Source: Homalodisca vitripennis
Taxonomy: Eukaryota > Arthropoda > Insecta > Hemiptera > Cicadellidae
Reading direction: 5' to 3'
Assembly: GCF_021130785.1 (NCBI RefSeq)
Contig: NC_060207.1
Span: 98,783,001-98,847,000, forward strand
Length of the DNA: 64,000 nucleotides
Made by a program: the position numbers and the translations under genes. The notes under the pieces were generated by a model. The model was not told where the DNA came from. It made no database searches and saw only the letters and a list, made by a program, of their open reading frames with translations. Numbering within the stretch: position 1 is the stretch's first letter; each line of letters starts with the position of its first letter. Shown in pieces: positions 40,740 to 53,200 of this stretch.

Positions 40740-41493
40740 CAAATTAGCTTTATGGGTAATTATATATTTTCATATAATACAATCACACATCATAGGCAGA
40801 AGTAAGTACTAATATATCGAGTCAGCCTGTAACATCATATACAGCAAGAGACGAAAATTAGCTTAATGGGTAATTTTATATTCTCATATAATACAATCAC
40901 ACGTTATAGAGAGAAGTAAGTACTAATATATCGAGTCAGCCTGTAACATCATATACAGCAAGAGACGAAAATTAGCTTTATGGGTAATTTTATATTCTCA
41001 TATAATACAATCACACGTTATAGAGAGAAGTAAGTACTAATATATCGAGTCAGCCTGTAGCATCTTATACACCAAGAGACGAAAATTAGCTTTATGGGTA
41101 ATTTTATATTCTCATATAATACAATCACACGTTATAGAGAGAAGTAAGTACTAATATATCGAGTCAGCCTGTAGCATCTTATACAGCAAGAGACGAAAAT
41201 TAGCTTTATGGGTAATTCTCATATAATACAATCACACGTTATAGAGAGAAGTAAGTACTAATATATCGAGTCAGCCTGTAACATCTTATACAGCAAGAGA
41301 CGAAAATTAGCTTTATGGGTAATTTTATATTCTCATATAATACAATCACACGTTATAGAGAGAAGTAAGTACTAATATATCGAGTCAGCCTGTAACATCT
41401 TATACAGCAAGAGACGAAAATTAGCTTTATGGGTAATTCTCATATAATACAATCACACGTCATAGAGAGAAGTAAGTACTAATATATCGAGTA
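40740..41493. repeat. 114-bp tandem array
   Basis: GTCAGCCTGT recurs at 40821, 40935, 41049, 41163, 41270 and 41384. The period is 114, except one 107-bp step where 7 bp (TTTTATA-like) are lost. Units contain TTAGCTTTATGGGTAATT and AGAGAGAAGTAAGTACTAAT. There are about 6.5 copies. Confidence 0.93.
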
Positions 41494-42944
41494 TTTATAG
41501 TAATAAAAATGAAAAATTAACTCAATTTGTAATATATAATAATTGAAATAACTGAAGGTATCATAAGCATACAGTTGTATCCTTTTTGATCACCAGGTAT
41601 ACCAAAAACAATTTAATTATTTGTTTAATTCTTTTGTGAAATGTGAAAGCGATCTGAAAAATGATTTTCAAATCTATTTTTTAGGGTTATACTTCTTTAA
41701 TCAACGTTTGGCCAGTATGCGATAAATTATTGTTGGTAATTTGAAAATCTAAGAAAGACATCTCAATTTAAAATAAACCAAGACGATTTAGTTGTTATCG
41801 TAGAGAAAACGTTTTTTGTTTTGTATCTGTACAACAAATTCATCTAGTTACAAAATCTATACGATCACTATTGCAGGTATCCGCTCTGAGCCTCGGCGGG
41901 TGACGTGGTAGTTTAATCTTCGCAATATTGACTTCAGCAGGTTTGATTATATTTGGAAATAAACTGTTTTGCTGTAGATTTTTAACAATTTTATAAGCCA
42001 TGCAATCAAGTCAAAGTTAAGCATGAGACACTACCAAGAACCAAACCAAGATATAGTTCTAAACAACCCTCAAATATATCAAGGATCACTTCAAACAGTA
42101 GTTAGCTAATGAACTTGTGCAATAAGCATCTCGATTAATTATTGTTGTCCGTTGTTGGTCTTGTTTGCGACTTAGCTTAAATTAACTGCTTTGTAACTTA
42201 CGGTTCCTGAGGCATTGTCGTCTTGTGTTACTTAAGATATGTTAATTTAGTGCTGCCACAGAATGAAATCGTACGTAACCTAAATTAATTAAAAATCCAC
42301 ATAGGATGTAGTTACAATGAGGCTTTATTTTTATATCTAAATTTGATCGAAAGTCTAGATGATTACCTAGTTAGATATGTGAAATGTTTGAATATTGCGG
42401 TAAACAATTGTTAAAATCGACCAAGTTTAAGGAAAATAACATATTTTATTTAACATTTAGTTATTAATTTCAAATTTGTATTGTTTTAATATAATTTAAA
42501 TCATAAAATTTTCTTTTCAAAGGGCTAACTCTAGAAGACAAAAGTAATCAAAAGGGATATTCGTAAACAACTATACAAATTACCTTACAGTGTAGCTGCA
42601 AAGCAATAGGTTTTCGCTTCCTCATTCAGTAGAATGTATTAACAATTTACATTATAATGTTATAAACAAATTTAAAAATGACTATTAAGGGAGATGCTTT
42701 AGTTTATTGTGGTTTAGTTTCAAAGGAAAAGAAAAATATATTTTAATTTTTTAGTTTCATGTGTTATTTGTCTTAAAAAAAAAATATGTAGCATACGTGA
42801 CATTGGTTTCTCGGTCAAAACTTTTACCTACCTTTTAAGCAGTTAAAATAAGGTGACTTGCAATTATATGAACCGTGTTTGGTTCTTAATTATTACATGA
42901 AACCACGAGGAAATTGTTAGAGAATCGGTGTTTTTCCGTTGATG

Positions 42945-43095
42945 TGGGTCACGTGATATTTATCTCCCGCCACGCTGTGCAGCCACCATATTGTCAGTTA
43001 ATGCGATGACACACAATATACGCCTACAATCAGTAACTGACAAACCACATTGTGTTCATAGCTGTAACTAGTTTCATCTGACACATTAAAACCCT
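42945..43095. other. Conserved non-coding block with CACGTG (copy 1)
   Basis: The 27-base start GTCACGTGAT...CGCCACG is identical to that at 58286. The rest, through GACACACAATATACGCCTAC and AGCTGTAACTAGTTT, differs at few positions. CACGTG is an E-box. Possible enhancer or promoter. Confidence 0.35.
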
Positions 43096-43800
43096 ACACC
43101 CTCTCCCACCTTCCCATCCACAACACCGATAGCACAAAGAACAATATCGGCTTACGTGTATTTGGTCTCTACAAAATTAAAAATAATGTTGGATAGTTGC
43201 TATAGCGTATTTTCAAAATAAGTAAAGAGTTTTTATATTTTGAAATAATTGTACAAAAAATATAAAACTTTATGATTAACATATATAATTGTATTATACA
43301 GATAACATACTATTTTGAACACTGAGATAAGAACAATTAACAATTAACTCAATATTACATTGTTGTTGGGATATATAAATGTAAAGTTACTGTAGCAAAT
43401 CATCGCAAATACCATATTAGAAAAATAACTATAAAATAAATAAAATTATGTTCTGGAATATAATTCAAGGAAGGGAAAAGATGGAATTTGTAGAATAGCA
43501 TAAATGAGTAAACAATCATGTGATTGAGGTGAATATGAAGTATATATATATTATATTTTGGTATCCCTTCCTGACGGCTTATTTCAAAATAATTTTACTG
43601 ATGATATGAGAATGTGTCTTAAACCGAACACTCTAACTTTAGGAATTTGGACACCTCAAAAATGAACTTTCACATATATCTTCACATTAAATAAACAACA
43701 AAAGTTCTTGGACAATTTTAATCTTGGTAGATAGTAAAAATCTAAAACTGCATAAAAATATAAAACAAGCGTAAATACCAGATTTGGTCTTATGTAATAA

Positions 43801-45261
43801 ATATTTGAACTAATTGTTATATTATGTTATAATTCTAAATATTTTTTTGGTTACATCTTAACAAATTATAAAGAATACTTCTGGGTAATGTTGCAATGTT
43901 TGTTACAATTTCTATCTGTTGTAATGTTTTATTTTACATTAATTTGTAAAACTTTCTCTAGAGAACGTACTCGAACGTACGGTAATAAAATGTAATTACT
44001 ATACAAATTATATAGTATTTGCTGTTAACAAAAGTAGAGATTAGTCTGTGATAATGGTTGTACAGCTCATAAACTTGTTAAATCAAACGCAAATACGAGT
44101 ACGGTAATGTAACATAATCATTGTTAGGTGCTTAGGGTAATACAAAATGAGAACCAAATGACAATTGCACTTCTCAAACAGATTTAATAACGGTCTCTTA
44201 ATGCAATGACAATCGGATTGAGTGAAATACGTGCTAATTGAGAATAAAATAGGATTTGTCATGAAAAAGCTAGCATGAGCAATATTGCTGTGACAGTTCT
44301 CTGATTCCTGTGATTAGGAAGCAATCACGTCCGCTCCCACTGGAAAATTATGTTACATTTCCATTCCACGTGAACTGTTAAATACTGTGATGTAAATGCT
44401 ACATTCCAATTAAATTTATTTTTACTTATTTTGTTGAAAACGGAAAATAGTTCATTTTTATTTGAGGGCGTACTTTTTTCATGTTTGATTATTTATTTAT
44501 TACTTTATATTTTAAAATTTAATTGAAAAAGCAGATAAATAATTTGTAAGAAGTAATCTCTGTAGAAATATAATATGCACATCAAACGATCTCCTGTAGT
44601 CTTAATGATTACTACAGTGCAGTGTCAAAATTGTGGTACTGGCTGACAACAAGTATGCTAGCATAAAATCTTGTTACACGTTTCCGATACAAAATATTAT
44701 TTTTGATTGAAGGGATAGTCAAATTATGTTGCATTACCGTAAGTTTTGGTGGATGTTAACTTCAGCCATGAATACCCATTAAAGCTGTAAGCACTTCTTG
44801 AAGGTGAGGAAAAATAAAAATGACAGGACGTCATTTAACATTGCTTTATGAGAGAAGTTATAAGCAATGTTTGTAGTATATAAAACTGTTCACATATCTT
44901 GTATATTCGGGCCACTCTTAAATGTCATTACTAATTTGAACTGGATTCTAAACCACCATTTTAAAGAAACCTTCAGTTTTTAGGTAACAGATGTTTGTGC
45001 ATTGGACAAGGAAAAGTATATACTGGTAACCATGTAAGAAGCACAATTACTTTAATAATTACGGCAGTATATACAAAATTAACACCTTTTATTTGGCTTA
45101 TTTAATTTGATAGCCTTGCTATTACAAGTATTAGTTAGAGATTTGAACGTGGAATTTTCAATATGTATTGCAAACACTTCACTAGAAAATAAATTATAAT
45201 TAATAAATATTAGTCTTACACCTTATTATATTAAATGGTGTTTTATTATCTGTTACTGACG
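43801..45261. other. Non-coding AT-rich stretch
   Basis: I see no gene, no array and no clear partner elsewhere in the window. Confidence 0.4.
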
Positions 45262-47100
45262 TTGCAAATAGAAAATCACTGCACGACTTCAATCAAGCCA
45301 ATAATAATTGATGAGTTGCTTTATATTTAAACATATTAGCAAAAGTTTCGAGGAAATGTTCCAAAAGTAGCAATAGTAATAGCAAAACACCAAGACCCAC
45401 AATGTCCAACATGAACCATTGGTGGAGTTTCAACTGAAGCTCAACTAATTCTTTCACCAGCTTGGCTTGTTATCAAGAAGTATCAATCAAGTTTATCTTA
45501 AAAAATGAGGAGATCGCTATTTCTGAAAGTTGAACAAATAGTGATGATTCAACATTACAAAACTTTCCTAAAACTTAACACATTTAAATCTGTAAAATAT
45601 TTATATATTTTTTAATATGTATATCACGTTTCACTTTTATAATAGTAAGTAAGTTTTCTGTAAGTATTGTGTATGATAACAAAGCTGCGAACTATCAGGC
45701 TTTTAAATACCTGACCTCGATATGTCGACGGTGTTTCATGAATAAGTAATATTGCTTTTGGTTGGACAACCATTTTCCGAGAAAGACGGCAATGGCAGTT
45801 TAAAACAATTTTCGAACTAAAATATTTTGTTAAAATGTTGGTTTATCAGTAAAAATCTAGGGTTTTCAGAACACATCTTACAATGTTATAATATTGATAG
45901 TTTGGATATAACCATGTTACGTGTGAACTAATAAAAACGAAAGCCCAAAATTTAAACATGCGTAACAAGCCATGATGGGCAGGAAACAAATACAGTGTTT
46001 TGTTTGCTAATCCTAAATATTTTTATAGTATAGTATTATCCCAGACCACGTGTCGTCTAACAGGCTTCACTCAGGTTGCATGCAAAATGTCATAACTCTC
46101 CTCATCCTGAGATGAAATTGATCAGGTAACCAAAGTGAATATTTGTGTGCCTGTGCTTCTATCTTGAAATAACTATTACATACGATCGTGTGAAATATTT
46201 GCGTTAAATACTCCCATTTACGATTCAAATTATTACATATTTACTTCATACTCTTATTACGTTGCAGATACTGACCAAGGGTTTTAAGAGTTTTAAGAAT
46301 TCAATTATTCAAGAAGTAACTTCCAATAGTTATCTCTTAAGTCATGAGTGTATGGTATGCCTTTCAAACAGGAGATACCTACTATGCCTATGTGTGCTGC
46401 ATATAAAATTGTGTATATGGAAATACTGTCGATCTTATATAAAATGTGCTCGTTTTTAGAAACTGGGACTCGTTACTGAACTTGGGAGCTACACAATAAA
46501 TTGCTCATATTGCCTAGAGAGAATGTTTCCTAGCCGAATTTAGGGCTCTGACTCACTGTTATTCAAACTTAAATGTTTAAACGTGGAGCCTGGATAAGAA
46601 ACAACAATCGCTCTCTCTTATCTCATGAGTGTTTGGTATGCCTTTTAAACAGTAGATACCTACTATGTGTACTACAGATAACTGTGTGTACACAAATACC
46701 GTCGATTCTCTATTGTTTGTTTGTCAAAAGGATATATTCCCAGGTTGGAATTTTAGCCTCTCTTTATGCAGGTTTTCAAATAAAATAAAAGGTAGATTTT
46801 GTCAAGTGAATACAAAAATAGCAGATGCATTCATGTTTAAGATTCTTTTCAGAATTTGGTCCTCAGCAGTCTAATCATTTAATATCCATGCATTTCTAAG
46901 GTCTATAAGTCCTTGCACGGTAATGAATAGGGAGACTCAATAAAGTCTTTACAAGTCTTTATTGAAATTTTCTTAAGCACTTCCATACTCAACTTTTGAT
47001 AGTTTCCCTTTAAATACACGAGTACTCTTTATTTGAATCGGCTAAGTCGAATTTTAACGAGTTAATTGTTTAATTTTGTAATAGTAAAATCATTTTATAT
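45262..47100. repeat. Duplicated segment A, copy 2 (no transposon insertions)
   Basis: It matches 8030-8093, 13509-13829 and 16204-17700 continuously, so it represents the sequence without hAT and mariner-like insertions. It contains an internal repeat: the block around 46290-46440 (CATGAGTGT...GTATGCC...GATACCTACTATG) recurs at 46610-46730. Short frames here are not supported as genes. Confidence 0.65.
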
Positions 47101-48901
47101 GTACTGTAAAGCTAAGCTATGTAAAATGTGTTCAGTCAAAGTGATTAAATGGGTTTTTGGTTGAGATAATTATTCAAGTTTTAGCCCTATAAAATAGCTT
47201 TCCTAAACAGGAAAAAGAACCTTCAGGAATTACAGATACTGAAAGTAGAAAATTTAAAGAGACTTGTAACCGGGTTCAAACAAACACTCATTAAGAACAA
47301 ATGTTATTTTGCAGTTTGTATTTGAAATACAGCTTGAGGGAGAGACATTATTTTAGTAATTCATAATCTAAGGAAGTTTATTATTTAAATAAAATATGGT
47401 TTTAAGCATAACGTGTTTTTTAAAATAACAATACAAGATAACATAACTAAAATGTATTAAAAAATGTTAGTTAATCTTGTTGAAAACTAACAACGAAAAC
47501 CTAATTTAAGTGTAATTTATATAGTCATATTGAAGTCAACTCCTAGTTCTGCAATGAAAGGTTGAGACACCACCCTCTCTTCTCACTGGGGATCTATTGA
47601 TGGACGAGTGGCGCACTGTTCTCTTACTTGTGAGTTGAGAAATATTCCACCACTTTCATAACATTTCAGTTACATTCCTTGCATAAAGTTTGTTACTTCC
47701 TTTCTTTTACATTTCCCGACCGTTTTAAGTTGTTTTCAGTTGCAGTCCTACCAATTAATTAAGTTCACCCAAATGAATATCTGTTTTGTTGAACTGTTAT
47801 TTATTTATGTTTAGAACTTTTTAAACTTGACAACTATTAATGCATATTATATATTATTTCTATATTAACTTAACTGTGGGAAGGATTTTATTTCATATTT
47901 GTTTTAGATTTTAATACAATCGCATCATAGATCTTACCTTATTGGTAGTATAATACAATAGAAACGCAATAAAAGTTTTATAAATTCACGTACAACACAT
48001 CTATTTAAGTATGTTACATCATTAGTTAGTTGTAAACGTTTTGCCCTGTATGGACGTGTCACGTAGAATTAGAGATATACATTATTTTATATTAAGGACG
48101 CTTATAATATAAATATTATTTTGTTTAACATAACACACTCAATTGCGTCAGTAGCTTTAAAATAGAAATAATAAGCTGTTAAGTAAAATATAAAAACCCC
48201 CTCTGGCAGATGAAACATAATGATGATATCTAATATGTCAATACGTAGATTTAGCTCTCTGTAGATCAGATTACGAGCCAGCAGTACCTGTGGCTATCAG
48301 GAATGTAGCGCCATAAGAATAATAATATTACACTTTAAACATTTTAATGCTTTATTTTAGGTCGTATACTTACGAGGAATATTTTTTTAAAGGCATAATT
48401 AATGTATCAAAACAAATACTAAGGGTTTTTGATGTTTCGATTGGTTTATCAGGAAATATTCTCAATACCTTTTGTACTTTATCGTTAAAATACCAAAAGG
48501 TATGCATTTTATAAGAAAAACAAACATTTGAATTCGTAATTATCACATTTTTAAAAGTAGACATCAATCATTAAAAAAAAAAAAATAATTCTACGACCAA
48601 AAATAGGGGAGTAAAAGCGTTTTGAAGTTGAAAACTTATCCACAACAATGTTGTCTACTAAAAGAAATACTAATTACGGTACTGATAATAAATCGTTAAT
48701 AAATTGAACAAATTTATTGAATACTTGTCAGTTATTTATACTGGAATTAGTTCATAAAAATGTTTCTGTATTTTATTTTCATATTTAATAGCTTTTAAAA
48801 TGAACTAAAAAAAGGTAAATGGTATTTTTAATACTTATCTTATTCAAAGTTGACTAATAAACGGTAAAGCTTACTGTACAATTATTTCCTCTAAACCACA
48901 G
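47101..48901. repeat. Duplicated segment C, copy 1, non-coding part
   Basis: It matches 61570-62210, including the exactly shared GGGATCTATTGATGGACGAG (47590, 61916) and ATAAAGTTTGTTACTTCCTT (47684, 62056). About 1 kb (47850-48900) is missing from the other copy. The end forms a plausible splice acceptor (TTATTTCCTCTAAACCACAG) with a branch-point-like CTAAT about 45 bp upstream. Confidence 0.6.
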
Positions 48902-49077
48902 GTGACGAATGGGATGTGGGATTCTGGGAAGTATCAGCAACAATCGATCATTTCACAGGTCAACGACACCGTTGTCGATCGGCCTCAAATAGTTTGCGAC
49001 ATTACTCCAAGGATTTTTACAAGAAAACTTCGACGGTCTGTATCAAAACACACTGATCATTGTAGTAGCGTTCTAAG
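48902..49077 (+). CDS. Candidate internal exon of a host gene (furin-type site, two Cys)
   Basis: The stretch lies between an acceptor (CCACAG at 48896-48901) and a donor (AAG-GTAATA at 49075-49083). It is open in one frame for 58 codons from VTNGMWDSGKYQQQS to DHCSSVL, ending in phase 2. Its second half is conserved without indels at 62247-62353, including RPxIVC, ISPRI/ITPRI, a basic RxxRRS site and DHCS. The basic site resembles a proprotein-convertase cleavage site, so a secreted proprotein is possible. I do not recognise the family, and no other exon of the gene could be found. A chance open frame is not excluded, but the match to the duplicate with codon-respecting changes argues against it. 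Confidence 0.4.
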
Positions 49078-49555
49078 GTAATAATATACATTATATTTCT
49101 AAGTATTAAACCAACGTACCGTTATTAATAATATAAATCCCATCATGAAAATAGGTAGTATGAAACACGGAATTCTAACCATTCTTTGTAAATACTAAAT
49201 GTGAACTTGTAAAAGTTTTTAACTTGAGGTTATCTGTTAATTCAATACAGATAATGTACAGGATTGCGAAAGAACGCATGTATTTTAAAATGGTATATTT
49301 AAGATATTTTAAATACACAATAATTTTATCACCACCAATACAATCAGCAAAAAACCAAAATTGAGAAGAGGGCATTAAAAATTTCAAAGCTAGTTGAAAA
49401 TTATTTAAAATTTCAAAGCTAGTTGAAAATTATTCAGTTTGTTTGAAAATTAAATTGAATCGATGGCTTCCTTCTGCGTTTATACATATTAAAAGCCTAT
49501 TCGTTATCCATCGAGAGCGTGCAGGCCAATTGAGACCACCGAAACGTGAAATCAC
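49078..49555. other. Non-coding stretch after the candidate exon
   Basis: The first 100 bp resemble 62395-62470 (TGTACCGTTATAAATAAT-like). A 25-bp direct repeat, TTAAAAATTTCAAAGCTAGTTGAAAATTATT-like, lies at 49375-49432. No gene. Confidence 0.5.
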
Positions 49556-50350
49556 GTGATAAGGAAACATTATCTGACGAAATCTATGGATGCATTACTC
49601 ATGTGAGCTGTACTTGTACTAGTAATTGTGTAGCTTGGTACTTGTTGAGACCATATTTCTGCCATGTCGATCTCCATAGCTTCAAGTTGTGACTGCAAAA
49701 ATGAGCGTAACATTTCCACATAACTTCGAAAATTAACTGTGAGAGTTGCACTATCCTTTTCAGAAAAATGATGGTCCAAAGATAACAATTTTCGAGACCA
49801 CACACCACACTGTAACTTTAGGACTATGCAATGTTCTTTATGCATTTCTTGTAGGTTTTTAGCTGCCCAATATCGACAATTCTGCTTGTTTACAGATCAA
49901 TTCAAATGGAAGTGAGCTTCATCACTTATCATTGAAACATCATTGTCACTTGTTACAACATTACGCACTCTCACATAACATTCTTCGTTGATCAAAATAA
50001 CGTTTGCTCAGTCATAATCTTTTAAAGATAGAATTTCAAATCACATATCAGGATGCGCTGTAGCGATCGACGTGATATCTCCAACATCGGAGCACGCTGC
50101 CTAGTTGAACAGTAAAGAACTGAGGCTCTGCCACTGTCAACATTTTGCGGAGTTCGAGGACAACGAGCCTATTTATTTTTTTATACTGGTCCTGTTGCAC
50201 GAAACGAGTTTACCCAACGAAGTATTGTGTTGCGATCACACATAAAACGAAATCTTCGTTAAACAGTGATGACAGATTCATTCGATTTGAAATACTGTTC
50301 GACAGCAAACACGTGATGTTGCACGGTCCACTGCTGTATTGTTACTAACA
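49556..50350 (-). pseudogene. Decayed Tc1/mariner-superfamily transposase
   Basis: Pieces of a transposase can be read in order on the minus strand through stops and frameshifts. Near 50300 is FAVEQYFKSNESVITV; then ILRWVNSFRATG; near 50100 RTPQNVDSG; near 50050 ISRRSLQRIL; near 49915 SDEAHFHLN followed by a stop; then KQNCRYWA; and at 49845-49570 a 91-codon open stretch with SEKDSATLTVNFRSYVEML and EIWSQQ, where the second catalytic Asp should follow. The catalytic Asp after QQ is lost. It belongs to a different, older family than the copies at 6833 and 14583. It lies in a stretch (49.4-52.3 kb) absent from the other duplicate, as expected of an insertion. Confidence 0.75.
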
Positions 50351-50778
50351 TTGGATGCTCTAACCTACAAAATGTCGTCACTCAGCTGTAACTGACAGCT
50401 CCCATCCACTGGTACTACGCTAATTAAATCCATGCGTTCTTTTTGTGCATGGACCCCGTATACCCTGTACTTAACAAATGAAGATATATTTCCTTCTAAT
50501 TTTACATCGGTTGAAGCTTGTAAAATACTTTTTTCTGACTACGAAGGAATTTTTTCAACCTATAAAAAAACAGTTTTGTATTCTAAAACAGATAAACACT
50601 ATTTACAAGCGTAATATAATAAAAGTTAAATTTCGTTCTCCAGCAAAGGAAATAAATAATCATTTTTAGTGGCAAAAAATGTTTGTTCTGTTTTTGATAT
50701 TGATAGATCTGATATTCGATAAAGCAAGAGGTATATATATAAATTGATCTTTTTACATCTTTGACATGTGATACAAAA
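50351..50778. other. Possible upstream remnant of the GIY-YIG element
   Basis: Short frames only (for example 50432-50614). ACCCCGTATACCCTGTACTT near 50453 could be the end of the decayed mariner-like element. Nothing firm. Confidence 0.3.
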
Positions 50779-51072
50779 AATGTAGTATATCAAATTCAGT
50801 GTAAAAAATGTCCTAAAGACTACATTGCCTCTACAACAAATAATTTATGAATAAGAATGACAGGTCACCGTTATGATTTTAAGCATAATGATGAATCAAA
50901 ACCATTAGTCATTCATAGTAAAATACACAAAGAATCTTTTGAAAATTTATATATAGTAAAACCAATACGATCAATAAAAAATAATTCAAATACATCAAAA
51001 TTAAGAAATTTAGAACAAGCATGTCAAATTGTCACAAAATCAAAATTTCCCTATGGATTAAATCTTCGATAA
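50779..51072 (+). pseudogene. GIY-YIG endonuclease fragment, Penelope-like element
   Basis: The fragment reads VVYQIQCKKCPKDYIAST, then a stop at 50848-50850, then a 71-codon frame from 50857 with RMTGHRYDFKHND, SFENLYIVKPI and LRNLEQACQIVTKSKFPYGLN. The first part aligns with the GIY and YIG blocks (VYQ and YIA here) and the CxxC of Penelope-type nucleases. The ending, with a conserved Glu-containing LEQ and K.PYGLN, is also typical of these elements. The reverse transcriptase part is absent or unrecognisable upstream. It would have nicked the target for retrotransposition; the in-frame stop and degraded motifs mean it is dead. Confidence 0.6.
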
Positions 51073-51277
51073 ATTTAAATCATCTGAACACTCATCACAT
51101 CTTTACACCCACAGTTTGAACATATGTTTATCATTTCAAGAATATTATGCTTATTAATTTATTTATCTGTTTACATGTATGTTTTTAAATTATTTTATGT
51201 GTTTTGTTATGTTGTTTTGACCTGAAGAAGCGTAATGCGAAATATAGTTAATTAATATTAATATGTTGGCCTTTTTC

Positions 51278-51285
<8 letters not shown>

Positions 51286-51329
<44 letters not shown>

Positions 51330-51336
51330 TATATAT
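51286..51336. repeat. (TA)n microsatellite
   Basis: TA repeat with one GTATATATAT interruption, just after the GIY-YIG fragment and its CCTGAAGAAGCGTAATGCGA downstream sequence. Confidence 0.9.
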
Positions 51337-52289
51337 CCCTTTCTAGTAGATTCTACTTGCCACTTACGTTGTTGTTATTACAAGTGAACTGTAACTCATT
51401 TTACAATTAATAATTTCCCCCTACAGTATTAATTTTAGTTATTACATAAATCATGTGTATAAGTAAATTAGAATTTAATTAACATAAAGAAATATGTAAA
51501 TAGCAAAGAATCATGTATTTTACTTGTATATATTTAGCATAATTTCTAATTTCTAGTTGAAAGGAAGGGTTATTGAGATATGTGTTTTAGTTTGTAAGAT
51601 AAATATTGTAACAAGGAAAGTTTTTTTAGTTCTGTTGGTGACTCATGCAGTTATCCATTATTAATCTTGTAGTGCAGGCGCCACCGGGAGCAGCTCGGCT
51701 GATATCTTTTAGAATGTATAGACTGGACTCTGATAAGAAACCTGTTTTATTTTGTTTTCCACTAACCACACTACTTGCAAAAGTGGTCGGTCAATTCCGA
51801 GTTATTATAATTATGTATTGATGTACATTTGATGTCGGAATAAATTCATTATTCATTATTCACTTATTTTCGAACTGGATAGGTTACTCCTACTTAAAAT
51901 TAGCACTATTTTATTCAATTTTAGATGCCATTGTAGAATTGAATTGTATACATAGAAACGGATCAAAACCTACCATCTTGAAAAAAAATAAGTTCATATT
52001 TAGTAAATTAATAAATTACTAGTAAAATAAGTAAACCAAGAATAAAGTAGTTATCATCCACTCAATTTAAAGAGAACGAGATGGCATATTAGGCAAACCA
52101 TTCAAAGATGATATAACTTTTAGTCATAGGAACTCAACGCACCTTTACGATACAACCTTGTCCATGAAATAATTAAAAAAAAAATAATTGAAACGTACAA
52201 AAGAAAAAATTAATTAAAACATCATACAATGATATAAAGTTAGTAATAACCTTCTCAAGAAAACTAAAGGAAAATATTATATACGATTT
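51337..52289. other. Non-coding stretch with a possible retroelement terminus
   Basis: No gene. The part 51640-51865 is locally richer in G and C and ends with GTCGGAATAAATTCATTATT, which has an AATAAA. It could be an old solo LTR or the 3' end of another retroelement, but no terminal TG/CA pair or target duplication could be confirmed. Confidence 0.25.
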
Positions 52290-53092
52290 CGTTGAAGTAT
52301 CTATATTAAATATTCCCATTTGGGATTAAAATTTATAACATATTTTCATCATACTCTCATTACATTATAATTATATAGTCACCAAGAATGTTCCGTGATT
52401 ATTCTGTTTAAGATTCACCTCATTGAACTTCAATTATTCAATAAGTAAGAAGTAACTTGCAATGGTTATCTCTTAAGTCTTGAATGATGGTATGATTTTA
52501 AAACAAGAGATACCTGCTATGCATATTTACTGCAAATAAAATTGTGTGTATGGAAATACCGTCGGTCTTCTACGAAAGTTGCTCGTTTTTATAGAAAATA
52601 CTCCCAGATTTGAATTTGAATATCTGTTAAATCAATGTAACTCTCCAAAAATCTAAAATGTAGATTTTCTAGATGAATATAAAATAGCAGATGTATTCAT
52701 TTTTAAGAATTTTAATCTGAATTTTTCTCAGAGTTTTCAATGAAAGTTTCTTAAGCACTTCCCCACTCAACTACGCTAGCTTCCTTTCAAATACAAGGGT
52801 ACCTTCTTGATTAATTTGTTGTCATAACTTGGAGCTTAATTAGTGAGTTTACAGAACAGTGTACGAGCGTGACTCGAAGACATGTACAAAATGACAAAAT
52901 AATTTTAAACTACAAGTTTTCATCAAATTTCAAAAGACTTAATTTTTAAGAATATTTTCATATGTAATTTTTATTTTTCTCGGTAGTAAATATATGGTCT
53001 TTGTAAATACACTCATCCTATATATACGGTATATAAGTCATAATGGTTTAGTATTTGTCACTGTCCTGAAAATTTTGAAGTTATTTTTATGT

Positions 53093-53159
<67 letters not shown>

Positions 53160-53200
53160 CTTTTTATAACAACTACAGTGAATATATCAAAATCCAGTGC
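52290..53200. repeat. Duplicated segment A, copy 3
   Basis: It matches 46190-46470 and 17160-18080 (shared TTCAATTATTCAA, ATACCTGCTATGCATAT, ATACCGTCGGTC versus ATACTGTCGATC). The end (CAGTGAATATATCAAAATCCAG) matches CAGTGAATACAAAGTCCAGA at 18041. No gene. Confidence 0.6.
53095..53155. repeat. (TA)n microsatellite
   Basis: About 30 TA units in segment A copy 3. Confidence 0.95.

Larger units (their letters stand above)
36399..43800. repeat. Duplicated segment B, copy 1; no gene recognised
   Basis: It matches 53750-59060 in order with many indels. Shared landmarks include CCATAAATAACATTACTGACA (36563, 54037), ACCTCTGGGAGTGAC (37100, 54404), the block at 39100-39410, AAGGCTAACTCTAG (42523, 57827) and GTCACGTGATATTTATCTCC (42951, 58286). 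It is AT-rich and non-coding. An internal tandem duplication of about 370 bp lies at 37290-37650 and 37660-38010 (shared ATGTGCGTTG.TGCCTAAC and TCGATGCTTC). The 114-bp array (40740-41493) is present only in this copy. Confidence 0.7.

Noticed and set aside
40740..41493. CRISPR-like appearance of regularly spaced repeats (114-bp array, also the 86-bp and 172-bp arrays)
   Set aside because: The whole unit repeats, with no unique spacers; these are ordinary tandem repeats in a eukaryote.
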